Source of the DNA: Chiridota heheva
Lineage: Eukaryota; Echinodermata; Holothuroidea; Apodida; Chiridotidae
Assembly: GCA_020152595.1 (NCBI GenBank)
Contig: JAIGNY010002805.1
Span: forward strand, 303,501 to 367,500
Reading direction: 5' to 3'
DNA: 64,000 bases
The notes under the pieces were generated by a model. It searched no databases. It saw nothing but the letters and a program-made list of their open reading frames with translations, and was not told the DNA's origin. Both the position numbers and the translations under genes were made by a program. Position 1 is the stretch's first letter. Every line of letters starts with the position of its first letter. This document shows, piece by piece, positions 37,372-50,171 of this stretch.

Positions 37372-38810
37372 CATAATGGGAAAAGGAATGTCATGAGCAA
37401 TTAACCAACTGTTTATAAACAACCATCTGTTCAAGAATATAAATCTATTAATTTCAATTGAGGAAAAGAGTATACCAAAAGTTTCAAATTGGCATTTATA
37501 AATTTTCTTTGATCAGAATTAGATCAACATTTTGACTAGTCAAACTTGTCACAACTTTGAAAATTCCACAATTTCCTCTTTTTGCAATTATTACTTAGTC
37601 TTAACCAAGTATCAAAATCAGAACAATTTTCAACAATGTGACAAATTTGATCAACATTCAATTATGACCAAACGTAATTGGTTTTTATTTTGCAATTTTG
37701 GGATAATTTAACTCCCTGTTCATGACTCCTATAAAATGTCCCTTTTGTACAGAATTGATGTAACAACAACAGTGACGGAGAATGCAGTATGAATTAATTG
37801 GCAGACAAATCGTACACCATGGCAACACCCTATTGTGTTTGTTGTACAAACAGCTGTAAATTATAAACCAGCTGGAATATACCCACAAAAAATGATCAAA
37901 TAAGTTAACCTAATTCCAGGCTCATGAGGTGCTTCAATATCAGAGTTTAACATTTGTTTAATAGGTGGTTGACCTTAAAAAACTTAATTTGTTTCAACAC
38001 AAATATCGTGTCTATTAAATTAATCAGGACAATTATTCGTGAGATTTTCTCCAATCATGTTGTAATTACCAAATGTGGGTTGGTAAATTTGCAATAGTTT
38101 AAATGAATGTAATGATCTTCAAGCAAAGTTACAGCAAGAGTCAGGAACATTACAAGAAAAAGAATGTTAAACAAATCTTTGACAAAAACTCATTTCTATA
38201 GAGCGAATTTTCTCAACTGAAGGATTTGTGTGGTATGAGACTAGAAGTGACATCATAGAATCACAATCTTTAAAGGTGAATTTTATTAAAAATTCTTTAA
38301 ATTTGTTCAACCATACTAAAAGAGCTGGTTCGACTTTAGACTGTTCTACCCATAATACAAAATTTGTTTTATATGTTATTCAACCCCAGACCGTGGTTCT
38401 TTAAAACGCAGTAAAATAGAGTTAATTGATTATTGCTGCATTTAAATAAACTGGCAATAATGTATCAAAGAAGCAACAGAGGTATAATATGAACAAATGG
38501 CATGTTGAATTCACAGCAATGAATACAGATGTCTGATACAGTCTGATTGCAAAGATAAAACAAATGGCAAATAACAGAGCCATGTTTCATTTGATGAGCC
38601 TATGCATAAAGTTCATAGCTACAAAGCTACAAATGTTTAATGTTGAATTTCTTATAGATATACACATAGGACTTTGAGTAAATCTAAATCACATTTTAAT
38701 ATGGATTATAGTTTTCAAATTATAGCTAATCCAATTTGGATTCCTTTTCAGTATACGGAAATGTAAAGATGTAAGTAGGTATGGTTTTGATTAATTCAAT
38801 TTTCATCCCA
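37372..38810. other. Non-coding AT-rich stretch
   Basis: Nothing recognised except TGACATCA at 38248. No frame of interest. Confidence 0.5.
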
Positions 38811-39055
38811 TAACCAAGCTGGATGTTGGGCCACCACCACTGATAACTTTATGGCAAGCTCTCTCCACTTCTCATGCTTCTCCGATGCTCTCTGGGATGT
38901 TCTGAAGCTCAACCCCGGTCCACTCTTTGATGTTATCCTCCCATTTTTTCCCTTGTCTGCCTCTCATTCTACTTTGTGGCAAGGTGCCTTGCAGGATTGT
39001 CCAGTCCAGTCCATCTAGAGGCATGACCATACCATCTCAACTTTCATCCTTTTTA
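38811..39055 (-). pseudogene. LINE 3'-end fragment, minus strand
   Basis: The minus-strand translation gives broken pieces LRWYGHASRWTGLDNPARHL and WEDNIKEWTGVELQNI-like, then GGGPTSSL. This is the conserved C-terminal tail of a widespread LINE reverse-transcriptase family (LRW-GH...WEDNI-EWTG). Frameshifted and stop-containing. Confidence 0.8.
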
Positions 39056-39063
39056 CAGTTGAC

Positions 39064-39510
39064 AGAGATCTCCATAGCGACCGAAGGACATCAAATCCAC
39101 TATAACATCGCCATCAGCAGAAGGTCTCCAGAGCAACCAAAGGTCATCAAATCCACTGTAGCATCGCCATCAGCAGAAGGTCTCCATAGCGACCAAAGGC
39201 CATCAAATCCACTGTAGCATCGCCATCAGCAGGTCTCCAAAGGGACCAAAGGCCATCAAATTTACTGTAGCATCGCCATCAGCAGGTCTCCATAGCAATC
39301 TTCTAAGGCCATCAAATCCACTGTAACATCGTCATCAGCAGGTCTTCATTCACCAAAGGCCATCAAATCCACTGTAGCATCGCCATCAGCAGAAGGTCTC
39401 CATAGCGACCAAAGGCCATCAAATCCACTGTAGCATCGCTATCAGCAGAAGGTCTCCATAGCAATCAAAGGCCATCAAATCCACTGTAACATCGTCATCA
39501 GCACAAAAGG
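39064..39510. repeat. 56-bp minisatellite, about 8 copies
   Basis: Unit contains CAAAGGCCATCAAATCCACT, GTAGCATCGCCATCAGCAGA and AGGTCTCCATAGCGAC. Some copies lack 3-5 bp (AGCAGGTCTCC). It sits between two LINE fragments. Confidence 0.93.
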
Positions 39511-39514
39511 CAGA

Positions 39515-39690
39515 CTGATGTGTTCTCTAGTGACATCAGTTTTCCTCTATGCATGTGAGATATGGACCTTAAATGCAGAATCCAGGCCATGGAGATGAGA
39601 TACTATCGCAAAATCATAAAAAATCTCATACAAGGACCATGTAACTAACGATGAAGTCTGCAGCATATTCAATAAGCCATTGGGCCCTTT
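39515..39690 (+). pseudogene. LINE fragment, plus strand
   Basis: Plus-strand translation LVTSVFLYACEIWTLNAES, then ISYKDHVTNDEVC. This is the region of the same LINE family that precedes the LRW-GH tail. It is in the opposite orientation to the fragment at 38811-39055. Confidence 0.8.
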
Positions 39691-39732
39691 GAACGCCTTC
39701 TGTGTGGTTTTAGTAGATAAGAATAATGGAAC

Positions 39733-40312
39733 TTAAAGGAGAAATAAAGTCTCACACAATCCTTAATCCACACGATAGAGGATTCAAATCTAAACCAACT
39801 TCCAAGTCAAAATCTATCAAGTTATTCAGGTTTGAAGATGACACATGGAGGCTGCCATTTTGTTCAATTCTGTATTGAAATCTTCTGCATGATGAAACTA
39901 TTTCCCCAACAGGGACAAGAACTATAATGCATTTCTTTATCAAATGTGTTCAAGTTTTTATTCCAAACTGATGTGACATAAAGTTTTAACAGCATGTTTG
40001 GATAATTTCATGTATAGTCTACACAAAAATGTCCTTGACACTAATAACAAAAAGAAAACAATTTTTCATCAGCTAGAAAACTTGAGATGAATTATAAAGA
40101 AATACAAAGCATTCCAATATCCTGTTGGGTTGATGACATCATTTTCTGCATCTTCTAAAATCAAAATGGTGGCTCCCATAGTAGTAGCTTTAGTTTTAAT
40201 TATTACAAAATTGTTAGATTGCTTTGGGAGGTATGAAACTTGGTCAGAAGATTTGTTATTTTTAATTATATAATATGAATTAAGGATTGTCAAACTTTAT
40301 GTACCCTTTTAA
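39733..40312. mobile_element. 580-bp TIR element ending 18 bp from an exon
   Basis: Imperfect inverted ends: TTAAAGGAGAAATAAAGTCT...CAATCCTTAA on the left, TTAAGGATTGTCAAACTTTA...CCCTTTTAA on the right. No transposase. Size and TTAAAGG end resemble the elements at 16731 and 18319. Its right end lies in intron sequence just after the middle exon's donor (gene on the minus strand). Confidence 0.65.
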
Positions 40313-40330
40313 ATATCACGACTAACTCAC

Positions 40331-40429
40331 CACATCAGTATGGTCAATATCTGATCCCTTGTCCACCAGTGCTCTGACTATGTCCAAATGTCCTTCTCTT
40401 GCTGCAAATATTAATGGGGTCCATTTGTC
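40331..40429 (-). CDS. Ankyrin-repeat exon, Kidins220/ARMS-like, middle exon
   Basis: Second 99-nt phase-0 exon of the minus-strand gene. The acceptor reads TTTTGTTTTAG and the donor GTGAGTTAG. The translation begins DKWTPLIFAAREGHLDIV and ends DKGSDIDHTDV, a complete ankyrin repeat with the TPLI turn, AA-x-EGH and VRALVDKG. It fits the third repeat of Kidins220, which has a -NWTALI- start, -KEGH- and a final -HRD-. The intron before it (40430-50171, 9,742 bp) carries several repeats. An inverted-repeat element ends 18 bp beyond its donor. Because the exon is 99 nt and phase 0, skipping it would remove one repeat without changing the frame. Confidence 0.87.
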
Positions 40430-40766
40430 CTAAAACAAAAGAAAGAAAGATGGCCAAATTAAAAATATAAGAATGAAATGAAAAACAGTGAATCCATTTT
40501 AAGTCCTTGTTAGTAAAGATTAGAAAACAAAGACTTTCTAAGAATATATGAGAAAGAAAACCTGGGGACTGGATGTGACTTCACAAACTAAGACCTTAAC
40601 TAAGAATTAGCTGGAAAGTGATACCAAAATTGCAACTAACTATGATAGTAATTCATAAAAAGTTTAAGCTTTTAAGATAATCTGATCATACCCAATGTCA
40701 TGATGACATCACATCTAAGGAAAAATATCAGTCATTTATATTAGAGAATGCAGGATACTAATAACA
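40430..40766. other. Intron stretch upstream of the middle exon
   Basis: Unique AT-rich sequence with ATGATGACATCACATC near 40700. Nothing coding. Confidence 0.5.
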
Positions 40767-41694
40767 CCAGTGATCACCAATTTGCATAACTTATATACTT
40801 CAGTGATCATCAATTTGGATAATTCATATACTCCAGTGACCATCAATTTGGATAATTTATATACTCCAGTCATCATCAATTTGCATAATTTATATACTCC
40901 AGCCATCATCAATTTGCATAATTTATATACTCCAGTGATCATCAATTTGCATAATTTATATACTTCAGTGATCATCAATTTGCATAATTTATATACTCCA
41001 GTGATCATCAATTTGCAAAATTTAAATACTCCAGTGATCATCAATTTGCATAATCTATATACTCCAGTCATCAATTTGGATAATCTATATACTCCGGTGA
41101 TCATCAATTTGCATATTTCATATACTCCAGTGATCATCAATTTGCATAATGTATACTCCAGTGATCATTAATTTGTATACTCCAGTCATCATCAATTTGC
41201 ATAATTTATATACTCCAGTGATCATCAATTTGCATAATGTATACTAGAGTGATCATCAATTTACAAAATTTAAACACTCCAGTGACCATCAATTTGCATA
41301 ATTTATATACTCCAGTGATCATCAATTTGCATAATCTATATACTCCAGTGATCATCAATTTGCATAATTTATATACTCCAGTCATCAATTTGCATAATTT
41401 ATATACTCCAGTGATCATCAATTTGCATATTTTATATATTCCAGTGATCATCAATTTGCATAATGTATACTCCAGTGATCATCAATTTGCATAATTTATT
41501 TACTCCAGTGATCATTAATTTGGATAATCTATATACTCCAGTGACCATCAATTTGGATTATCTATATACTCCAGTGATCAATTTGGATAATCTATATACT
41601 CCAGTCATCAATTTGAATTATCTATATACTCCAGTGATCATCAATTTGCATAATTGATATACTCCAGTAATCATCAATTTGCATGAAGTAAAAA
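40767..41694. repeat. 33-bp minisatellite with POU octamers, about 28 copies
   Basis: Unit contains CCAGTGATCATCAATTTGCA followed by TAATTTATATACT. I count 19 copies with an intact ATTTGCAT (complement of ATGCAAAT, the POU/Oct octamer); the others have ATTTGGAT or similar. Divisible by three, so frames on both strands are open; these are artefacts. It begins about 340 bp upstream of the middle exon's acceptor. Confidence 0.95.
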
Positions 41695-42465
41695 AATACA
41701 ACTAGACCCTGAAAAGTGGCAAAGCAGGTCTTTTGGCTAATGGGCATTTTGGCAATTAAAGGCCATGAACACATCACTATGGTAATATTCAGAACCCCTA
41801 AAGTCTAGATTTTGTTAGCTAACTGTGGGTTAATTCCTCCTATTGTTGCGCCCAAGTCAATTTCAATGGCTGTGAAATGAGTAAATTTATCAATTTCTGA
41901 GCAAATACATTTTTCTCTGATTTTCAATCATTTCAAAAGAACTTTGATAACTGAATACAGTGTCCATGCCTACTGTAGCTGTGCACGTCTAAATAAGTAC
42001 ACTGAAAATAAATACATTGCGACAAAAAATGCATTGCCACTCAAAAAAATTCATTGCCTGTAAATTTAGTTTTAAGCCACAACTATAAATCAAGCTGTCA
42101 ACCACATGAATATATATCACTCCATAAAGATTAAAACACTTTGGTTGAAAACATTTCTAAAAGATGAGGTAGTGATATGGCGCGTGACACATGGTGAGTG
42201 CTGTCAATTCCTATAGATTGTAGATGACCAGATAATCCTAATTAATGTAAAGAGACCGCTATTTTGGGCATGCATGTATATATGGTTGTTAACACATTGA
42301 TGTCAACAGCATATATTGGTTTATCTTATACTTCTTTATCAACTAAATCAAATTCTTTTTGTTTATCAAGACTATTTTAGATAGTTATGAACTGCAAGCT
42401 TTTAAGGCAATATGTATTCTCTCAATTTTCCATTATCGATGCAGAATTATTACATTATCCTATAT
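41695..42465. other. Non-coding stretch, nothing recognised
   Basis: Unique AT-rich sequence. Confidence 0.5.
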
Positions 42466-43237
42466 ACCGTATTTGACTTAATAAGTACCCCAGCCAGACC
42501 CCTAGCTTGATTTTAAAAGAAGCAGGGTGCTAGACTTGTTATGGGGCACATTAATGCACACGAGAAGTGCTGCATCTTTTCGGCATGGAGTCCAGGGGCT
42601 CAATCCCATAGTGAAGAAGCTCTGGGATTTTAGCTATAATCATACCTCAGAATAAAACTATTTTGATTGATAAGAACCACTCATGAGCCAAACAGGACAA
42701 TTGCTTACTATGCCATCATTCTGTGTTCTGTATCCATGTAAGGTATTTCATTTATGAGGTTAATTAAGATTATTATGTTTTTAAAAATTAGAAAATCTTA
42801 AAAACAAATATACATTCTCACGAGGGGCAGAGGGGACCCAGGGGGGCAGAGCGGACCTCCATGAGGGCAGGGCGGGCCAACGGAGGGGCAGGGTGGGCCG
42901 CCCCTGTAAAACAACAAAGCTAGGGTCTGCCAGCAATTACGAAAATAAAATTGCACACTTTTTAAGTCCACCTTTATTCCTAATAAAATAAGCACCCATG
43001 CTCAGGGGTCGCATACAGAGACTGTGCTATTCAAACTGCCCTGCATACATGTTAACTGGTATACAAGCCCCACAATAACCAACACAAAAGCATCGTGAGC
43101 ATCACATGCAAAATAAGCAAAGTTTGTAGCAACTTGAGTTTAAATCTTCAAATTATCAAATGAATTAGGTTATCAGTCAAAAAATGTTGGGTGGGCGCTA
43201 ATATTAAAGCAGGGGTCTAAAATACGTCGAATACGGT
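42466..43237. mobile_element. 772-bp MITE-like element, ACCGTATT ends
   Basis: The left end ACCGTATTTGACTTAATAAG and the right end reading inward (ACCGTATTCGACGTATTTTA) form imperfect terminal inverted repeats. Near both ends is a GGGGTCT/AGACCCC pair. 42820-42905 holds a G-rich internal repeat (GAGGGCAGGGCGGGCC type). No transposase frame. Confidence 0.7.
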
Positions 43238-44226
43238 GTATTATATGTTAGACATACATTAGAGATATTAACATTTAAATTAAAAAGAATGCATGTATGT
43301 CTTTTCTGTATATCCTAACAATGAAGTGATGAACTTCCACCTTTTAAGCACTTACATATAAAAAGAAAATACTTAGAATCAATCAAAACTCAAGAATTTA
43401 AAACTTAGAATTTAATTTACTAAACACAAGAAAAAGCTTGTCCCTCCCGTCCCTCTGTCCCACACACACCCAAGGCTTCACGAACAACCACCAAAGCTGT
43501 AAGCAAGAAATTGCACATTAATAAATTACTTGTGTACATCCAACATCATCATCTCTTACATTACCAGTATGCAATTATATGTTAATGCTTATTACACTTT
43601 AATGTTCAGCTGTCACTCAATGACATTCTTGCTAAAGGTGGTTTGATTTAACTACTGATGATATCTTTGATTTCATCAGCCTGCATTCAACAGCAAGAAC
43701 ATATAAGACTCTCTACCGGAGAAGTTATCTTGTATTTAAATATCTTATTGATAAGAAGGATGAACAGGAAAATGAAAATACCTAGAGCAGTGAAATTTCA
43801 AACCGTCAATTCCGTCAAGATTTGAGAGGAAAATAATTGTGAGGGAGATGGTTTACTATGTTCTTTGTACATTTACTATGTTCTTTGTACAATGTGTCTA
43901 ATGAACAGGATTATGCAGGGATGAGCAACCGAGGATTTAAACAACAGATACTATTTTCACAACTGCAGTGTCAATGTAAGCTTACTTTAAGGGTGAATGT
44001 GACTGTGGGATACTGAGGAGGAACAGACTTCGCAAAAAATGGTCATCCCAAAAAAGATGTTTCCTGTTTGTTATCATTTGATAAAGTCATTTCATTTTGG
44101 TTTGGGTGGGGTGTGGGGGAGAGTGTGTTCATGATGAAGCCTCAGCCTTCCTGCAATGGTAATAGCTGCCCCAACTGCTGGCAGATCAACGTAAAGAGAC
44201 TTCCAGAGTAAACTAATCAAAGCTGT
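43238..44226. other. Non-coding stretch
   Basis: Small duplication TTTACTATGTTCTTTGTACA at 43852-43890; otherwise nothing recognised. Confidence 0.5.
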
Positions 44227-44610
44227 GTTAGCACCTGGGAAGTGACATTTGTTAGCACCAGGGAAGTGACACTCCTTAGCACCAGAGAAGTGACACTTGT
44301 TAGCACCAGGGAAGTGACACTTGTTAGCACCAGGGAAGTGACACTTGTTAGCACCAGGGAAGTGACACTTGTTAGCACCAGGGAAGTGACACTTGTTAGC
44401 ACCAGGGAAGTGACACTTGTTAGCACCAGGAAGTGACACTTGTTAGCACCAGGGAAGTGACACTTGGCACCAGGAAGTGACACTTGTTAGCACCAAGGAA
44501 CTTGTGACAAGGAAGTGAGCACCAGGAAAGTGACACTTGTTAACACTAGGGAAGTGACACTTGTTAGCACCAGGGAAGTGACACTTGTTAGCACCAGGAA
44601 GTGACACTTC
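44227..44610. repeat. 24-bp minisatellite, about 16 copies
   Basis: Unit AGTGACACTTGTTAGCACCA plus GGGA; some copies are shortened at the right. Open frames on both strands are artefacts of a unit divisible by three. Confidence 0.95.
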
Positions 44611-47399
44611 GTGTAGCTCCTCTTTCCTGCTAGTACCTAACAATTAAATGAAGTACAGATTAATCTTGGTTAATCTTGAGGAGAACATAGCAATGCATGC
44701 TGATAGATTAACAAACACAACAATTACACCTGGAGTAACTGTGTTTTTCACACCATAGGTGGAGCTATACCCTAATTAACTCTATGATATCCTTGGTGTT
44801 AAAATGATACTAGACCATGAGGGCATACCAGTCTACTCGGGGAAATATCTCTTTTGCATACAGTGGTAGTGAAATATCAATATCAAAACTGAAATCAAAA
44901 TCTGTACATGTTTTTGTATTGCAATCATATTTGAATTGGTATCAAAAGTGATTGAAAACTGACTGGTTTGCAACTTTTCAAGTTTCCAGGCCTGATGCCA
45001 TTTTGTCCAAGTTCTCCTATTTCAGTGAAGCCAAAAGTTGACGCCCCATAATGGCACATATATTTGATTAATATCTACTACTTCAAATATATCAAAAACA
45101 TACATGCAGAAAAGTTTCTCTTTAAGCCTACCCGCACCCGACACCTGAGTTAACCCTATAATATCGCCGTTTTAAAACTACTTTTTTTCCAAAAATAAAA
45201 TCGGGACCTTACCAAAATTATATTGGGGTGCAAATAGTTTTATTGCAAAGATCTCGGAAAGATCTTTCATAAAATTGTATTTTTTTGGGGTCTATACTCA
45301 CTTTTTTTGGCAAATTTTGTCCAAACATTCAGAAATTTCACTTTTTGTTTAAAATGTCCCGAAAAATGCACATTTTAAAAAAAAATTACAAAAATTGCTT
45401 AGAAAATAATTTTAGATATTTTCTTTATAGATATTTAATATGAACACAAGTCATATTGTCCAAATCTAATCACATTTTGCTCATACCTGGTCATTATTTT
45501 TAAATTATTTGTAAAATATGTAACATTTTGTGATTTTTAGTAATTTTTTGACCCTTTTTGTTAAAAACTCATGTGATCCACCCCTATATCGAAATGAAAA
45601 GTTTCAAACACCATTCTGTAGGAAAAACATAGTGCTTTTACATGAATTGCTGCAATAAAAGACATACCTCCGCAATCATTGCTAAAACGTTTTATAGCTA
45701 CGTCACTCGAATTACTTTCAGATTTTTTTTTAATTTACATTGAGACGACAGAAGAATGTGTATCCCGAATCTTGTTTGAAAGTGAAACTGAGGATTAGGA
45801 AATTTCAGAAGGCTATCGCCGGTGATGGAGATCTTTAAGTACCTGGACCCAACCCAGAAGAGGTCTAAAGATTTTCAGAACCAAGTGAAATGATTTTTTT
45901 TTTTCAAATTGCCTAAATCGCAAGTGCATTTTTCAAACTTCATGCTTACTAACATTACTCTTTAGGCTTAACGCTAGGCATAGCTAATGTTAGTTCCGAT
46001 CCGTTCAAAATTAAGCAAAAACAGAGTAATTTAGCTAGGATTATTTACTTGTAAGGATTATAAACAAGTAAATGGGTCACTAAAATCCAACGTGATTAAC
46101 ATAAATAGTCTTTATTATAGTAATTTTAGATGAAACTTTACAGATCAATCTTTAATTTGTAGTGCAACAGTGCCAATGCATATACCTATTTTGCGAATTC
46201 TTGATTCCATGTTGTGAGGTTGTAGTGCAGTGGAATAGGATTCAAATTTATGGGAAAAGGGTCCCATGTTGTTGGAAAGAGACACATGTTGGGGCAAGAG
46301 ACCAATGGTGGGGGCCAAGCTGTCCCATGTAGGAGGAAATCATTTTCTTTGAAACAATTTGGATCCTGGAAGAGGGCCATATTTATTTATTTTTTATTAT
46401 TATTATTATTAATTTTTTTGAGGGGGTGGCATTTCCCTGGTTCCTTCTCCCAATATAAATATGCCAGAACCCCCACCCAGCCCCCAACCCCTGTATTTCC
46501 TTGGAAACAGTTGAAATTATATTTCTCTGAAGGATTTTCCTGTATTTGGACAAATTTGTTGACATTCCATATGCGGCACCAACTGTCACTAAAGCCTTTG
46601 AAGGATACAAAGTTTGGCAACGTCAACATGATTACTGATGCTTTGAACCATTTTTAAGTACCTTTTCACCGAGAATTCCTACAGGAATCAATAAAAGTAA
46701 CTTTCTACAAGACTTTCAGTATATCCTGAATAAATATAAGTATTTTCAAAGCTTCCAATGACTAAAATTGGCTCATAAACTGAAAATTTCAAGCCTGTGC
46801 ATAATAAATGAGGTAGATTAGGTAATTTGCATATCATTTGCATAACATTTTATTAAAATATTGGTGTAAACATTTTTTTATATTATATTAGTTTTGTGCA
46901 TCCTAGAAAGGAACAATGCATGTTTATGGGAAAGTATAGTGCCAAATCCTATCAGATAGGTCATTGGCAAAATCAGAGGTCAATTTTTAGGCCAAAAGTC
47001 AACAAAATTAAAATTGACATATGAATTTTTTTCTTGCTCCAAAAAAATCAAGAGTACTATTAAATAAAAGGTCCTTCTTTCAACAATTCATCAATTCTAT
47101 CAATAATTTTTCTTTCTAATTAGCCACAAAAAAGCAGAATATCACAAAGATAGCAGTTTTAGGACATCTTATAATCTGAATCAATAACCTCATTTGCAAA
47201 AATTTGCAAATTCACCAGAGAATTATGCAAACCAAAGTAAACTTCAAAGTCTTAGCTTCCATATAACATAAACTTATTACAGTAGAAAATGAAGATAAAT
47301 TTGTGAAAAAGCCCCCTTTCCAAAAAGTTCCTAAAATAACACTTGTAATCTCAAATGCTCTGGTAGAGTAAGGGTTAATCCTGAAGAGTCAGGTATGAC
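44611..47399. other. Long non-coding intron stretch
   Basis: AT-rich. 46384-46412 is an AAT/ATT microsatellite. 45000-45880 is T-rich with possible old-transposon sequence. Overlapping frames at 46250-46657 (135 codons) and 46383-46629 are low-complexity and unconvincing. Confidence 0.5.
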
Positions 47400-48250
47400 A
47401 ATTACCAACCCGACTTCCTGTTCAGTGTATTGTGTTTCCACTCAAAACAATGATTGTTTATCTGCCATCTACATGTACATCATAGCAAATTAGCCCAAGG
47501 CTATTTGTGTGGATAAGATTACACAAAGCCAGAGCTGAATAATCAAGGCACTTTTGTGATTGAAATCACTCATCCGTGTTAGGTGCCTTAGTGGGAGAAA
47601 CTGGTGATAAAAATAGCTGTGTATCATAATGCCTGGGGTAATAATGTGCATTACCTATGAATGATTGATGGACCATTTCTCCTAAGGAAAGATATTGCCT
47701 CATGTATTAACCTTATACAAAAAAAAAGACCTCCATGTAATAAAGCTTTCATTAAAGAAACAAACATTCAAAACACATAATGCTTCCTCTCCTGCATTGC
47801 TTTCCAATTTGTCCACATTTAATCAAGATACTCATATCAGGGAGCGTTTCGTGATAGCATTGTTACTATCATAGCCGAATACGCAGGCAACGACCCCGTC
47901 ATTGTAATTATGTGTTCACTGGTCGTCCGGAGTGCCTGGACTCCCCTGTTCATATGTGCCTTACAGAGTTTACATGCTTGCCACAGCCATTCTTGGGGAG
48001 ATTAATCATATTCCAGCTTGCAATCACTACAAAGCCTGTGTAAGAAGATAGAACCAACCATGACCAATGTCTGATAACACTAAGTAATTCATCTAATAAT
48101 GCCGATGTGTAAGAGGCTAGACCTAAAAGCCAATTAATGTCCGGATTAAATGTCAGATATTACTAAACACAGACATGAAAGCTAAATTAGGTGCAGGAAA
48201 ACACCAGTGGATGTGCATCAATAAAGCAGTCATTAAGGTTTGCAAAAAGA
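47400..48250. other. Unique, balanced-composition island in the intron
   Basis: Free of repeats and homopolymers and richer in G+C than its neighbours, with CpGs near 47840-47940. It contains GATA-like (GGATAAGATTA) and homeodomain-like motifs. No reading frame of note. Could be a conserved regulatory element; inference only. Confidence 0.35.
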
Positions 48251-48348
48251 AAGCAAAAATATTGAGTATATGTGTGTGATTTTCAAGAATCTGCAGGGGA
48301 ACAATTGAGAAGTAGTTCCAATAGGAAAAATTGCTTCACAGGAATACT

Positions 48349-48541
48349 TGACTTATTGAAGTAAGTGGGCTTTAATGGCTGACTTATTGAAGTAAGTGGG
48401 CTTTATTGGCTGGTGGCACCATCAATCTACAGGGGGAAACAATAAGTGGGCTTTAATGGCTGGTGGGCACCATCAATCTACAGGGGGAACAATAAGTAAG
48501 CTTTAATGGCTGGTGGGCACCATCAATTTACAGGGGGGAAC
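48349..48541. repeat. Short tandem repeats, 34- and 50-bp units
   Basis: TGACTTATTGAAGTAAGTGG occurs twice. Then a 50-bp unit (AATAAGTGGGCTTTAATGGC, TGGTGGGCACCATCAATCTA, CAGGGGGAAC) occurs about three times. Confidence 0.9.
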
Positions 48542-50060
48542 AAAGTGCATGGAAGTTCAATGTAAATATTCTCTTTTAATAGTGCAAAAACACTCAACTT
48601 TTCACCCAATCCACATTTCATATTCCTGCTACAATGAGAGGAGACATTGATTTTTTCAAGTTTTTAGGAGAATTTCTACAAAATTACAATTTTACGGCCA
48701 GTTTCAAGCCATTCTAGGCACTGGGAAATGACATCTATGACTTAATCACCTAGCTATACAGGCTGCCTCCTACAAATACATTTAATCCGAGTGTCAACCG
48801 GGCCAGTCAAAAATCAAAACCAAAACAATTTCCAGATTTGGTCATAGAAATCCACACATCAATGGTGAGTGGCCCATGACATACTACAACCAATATCTCT
48901 CAAATTTACGATCATGGAAGCTCTCATAAGACAAACAGAATGTTTCAAATATCTCTTGGGTATCCATATGAATCACTCACCCTTGAGGACATCTCCACAT
49001 ACTCCAGGTTTTGCATAAGTTAAGTTTAATGTTTGGCTGTACCTGGCATGTATGATGCTTTTACATTGGTAAGACAGTTATAGAAGTTACAGACCTTCAT
49101 CGCTGCCTTTGGTTTTTAACAAATCAAAAACCAAGAAATAATTGAATCTATTTCATGAATCAAATTAAATTGATGGTTCAGGTGGGGTCACGGATAGGGT
49201 TATCAAAAGTTTGAGTATTTTGCCCCGATACCTCAGTTAACTAATATGTATGTCTTCCGGGGAAGAAGGGGAGGGGGGAGAGGGGGGGATATTTCCTTCT
49301 TTTTTTTTTTTTTCTTTTTGCAAACTCACTTGTTTATTTTCTGCCTGAAAAACCAGGGGGGTGTAGCGGGTATGGAAGGGAAAAGGCATAATACAGCAAA
49401 AATGGATAAAGGGGCAGAAAAATAAACAAACAAACAAAAAAGTGGAAATTTGGGCAAGTTTTAAAACTTCAGGAAAATATCTTAAGCTTGGCAAAGGACA
49501 CATACTTATTCAAACCAAATCCTCAGCCAATCAGAGTACAGAGCCTGGGCATAAAATGAAATTCTACAAAAAGTTAGGTTAAAATTACCCATTTATTAAT
49601 TTTTACTATTGACTGATTGATGATAATTGTTGTGCATGCATGTCAACAGTGAAAGCAATCATAATGTGCCGGAAAGGTTAAATAAATCAAACTAACTTAA
49701 AAGGAACTAGTGCATTCAATGCAAAGCTTTACCAAGAGGTGCATTAGAATAAAAAAAAAAGAACTTAGGAGGACATAAGGAGGGAATAGAAATGGAGACT
49801 GCACATGGGGCAGGGAGTTGTCACATGATACTGTTGTATTTAACTTGACATTAAAAGATCTAGAAGCTCTAAAAGGGAGTTACTATGGACGTGTTCCAAG
49901 ATCCATTAAGAGGGGAATAAAAGGTGGTCTGGGGAGGATAGAGAATACAGTCCAGAAGGATGTGTGATCTAGTAATATCACAAATAAAGGTAGCTCTGAT
50001 GTTCAGTAAAACCAATAACCAAAAGTGTTGACACAAAATCGCTCCACAATTTTAAACAGC
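48542..50060. other. Non-coding intron stretch
   Basis: Contains a purine-rich GGGGAGGGGGGAGAGGGGGG tract at about 49269-49288 and a poly-T at 49299-49313. No gene seen. Confidence 0.5.
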
Positions 50061-50070
50061 ATGTTGCCCA

Positions 50071-50101
50071 CTCCCCCCCCCCCTCCCTCTCCCCCCCCCC
50101 C
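50071..50101. repeat. C-run (G-run on gene strand) near a splice donor
   Basis: Two runs of about 10-11 C separated by TCCCTCT. On the gene's strand this is a poly-G tract starting about 70 nt after the donor of the 50172-50270 exon, able to form a quadruplex. Confidence 0.9.
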
Positions 50102-50171
50102 TACAATTTGTAGCATTATATGACTTAAATAGTAGTTGCAAGAAGCCCCCTTTAGGTAAACACTGACTAAC

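Larger units (their letters stand above)
40430..50171 (-). other. Intron between first and middle ankyrin exons
   Basis: GT..AG intron of 9,742 bp inferred from the two flanking phase-0 exons. It holds a 33-bp array, a 772-bp MITE-like element, a 24-bp array, a 50-bp triplicated repeat and a unique island. No further exon was recognised in it. Consecutive repeat identities of the flanking exons suggest none is missing. Confidence 0.7.
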
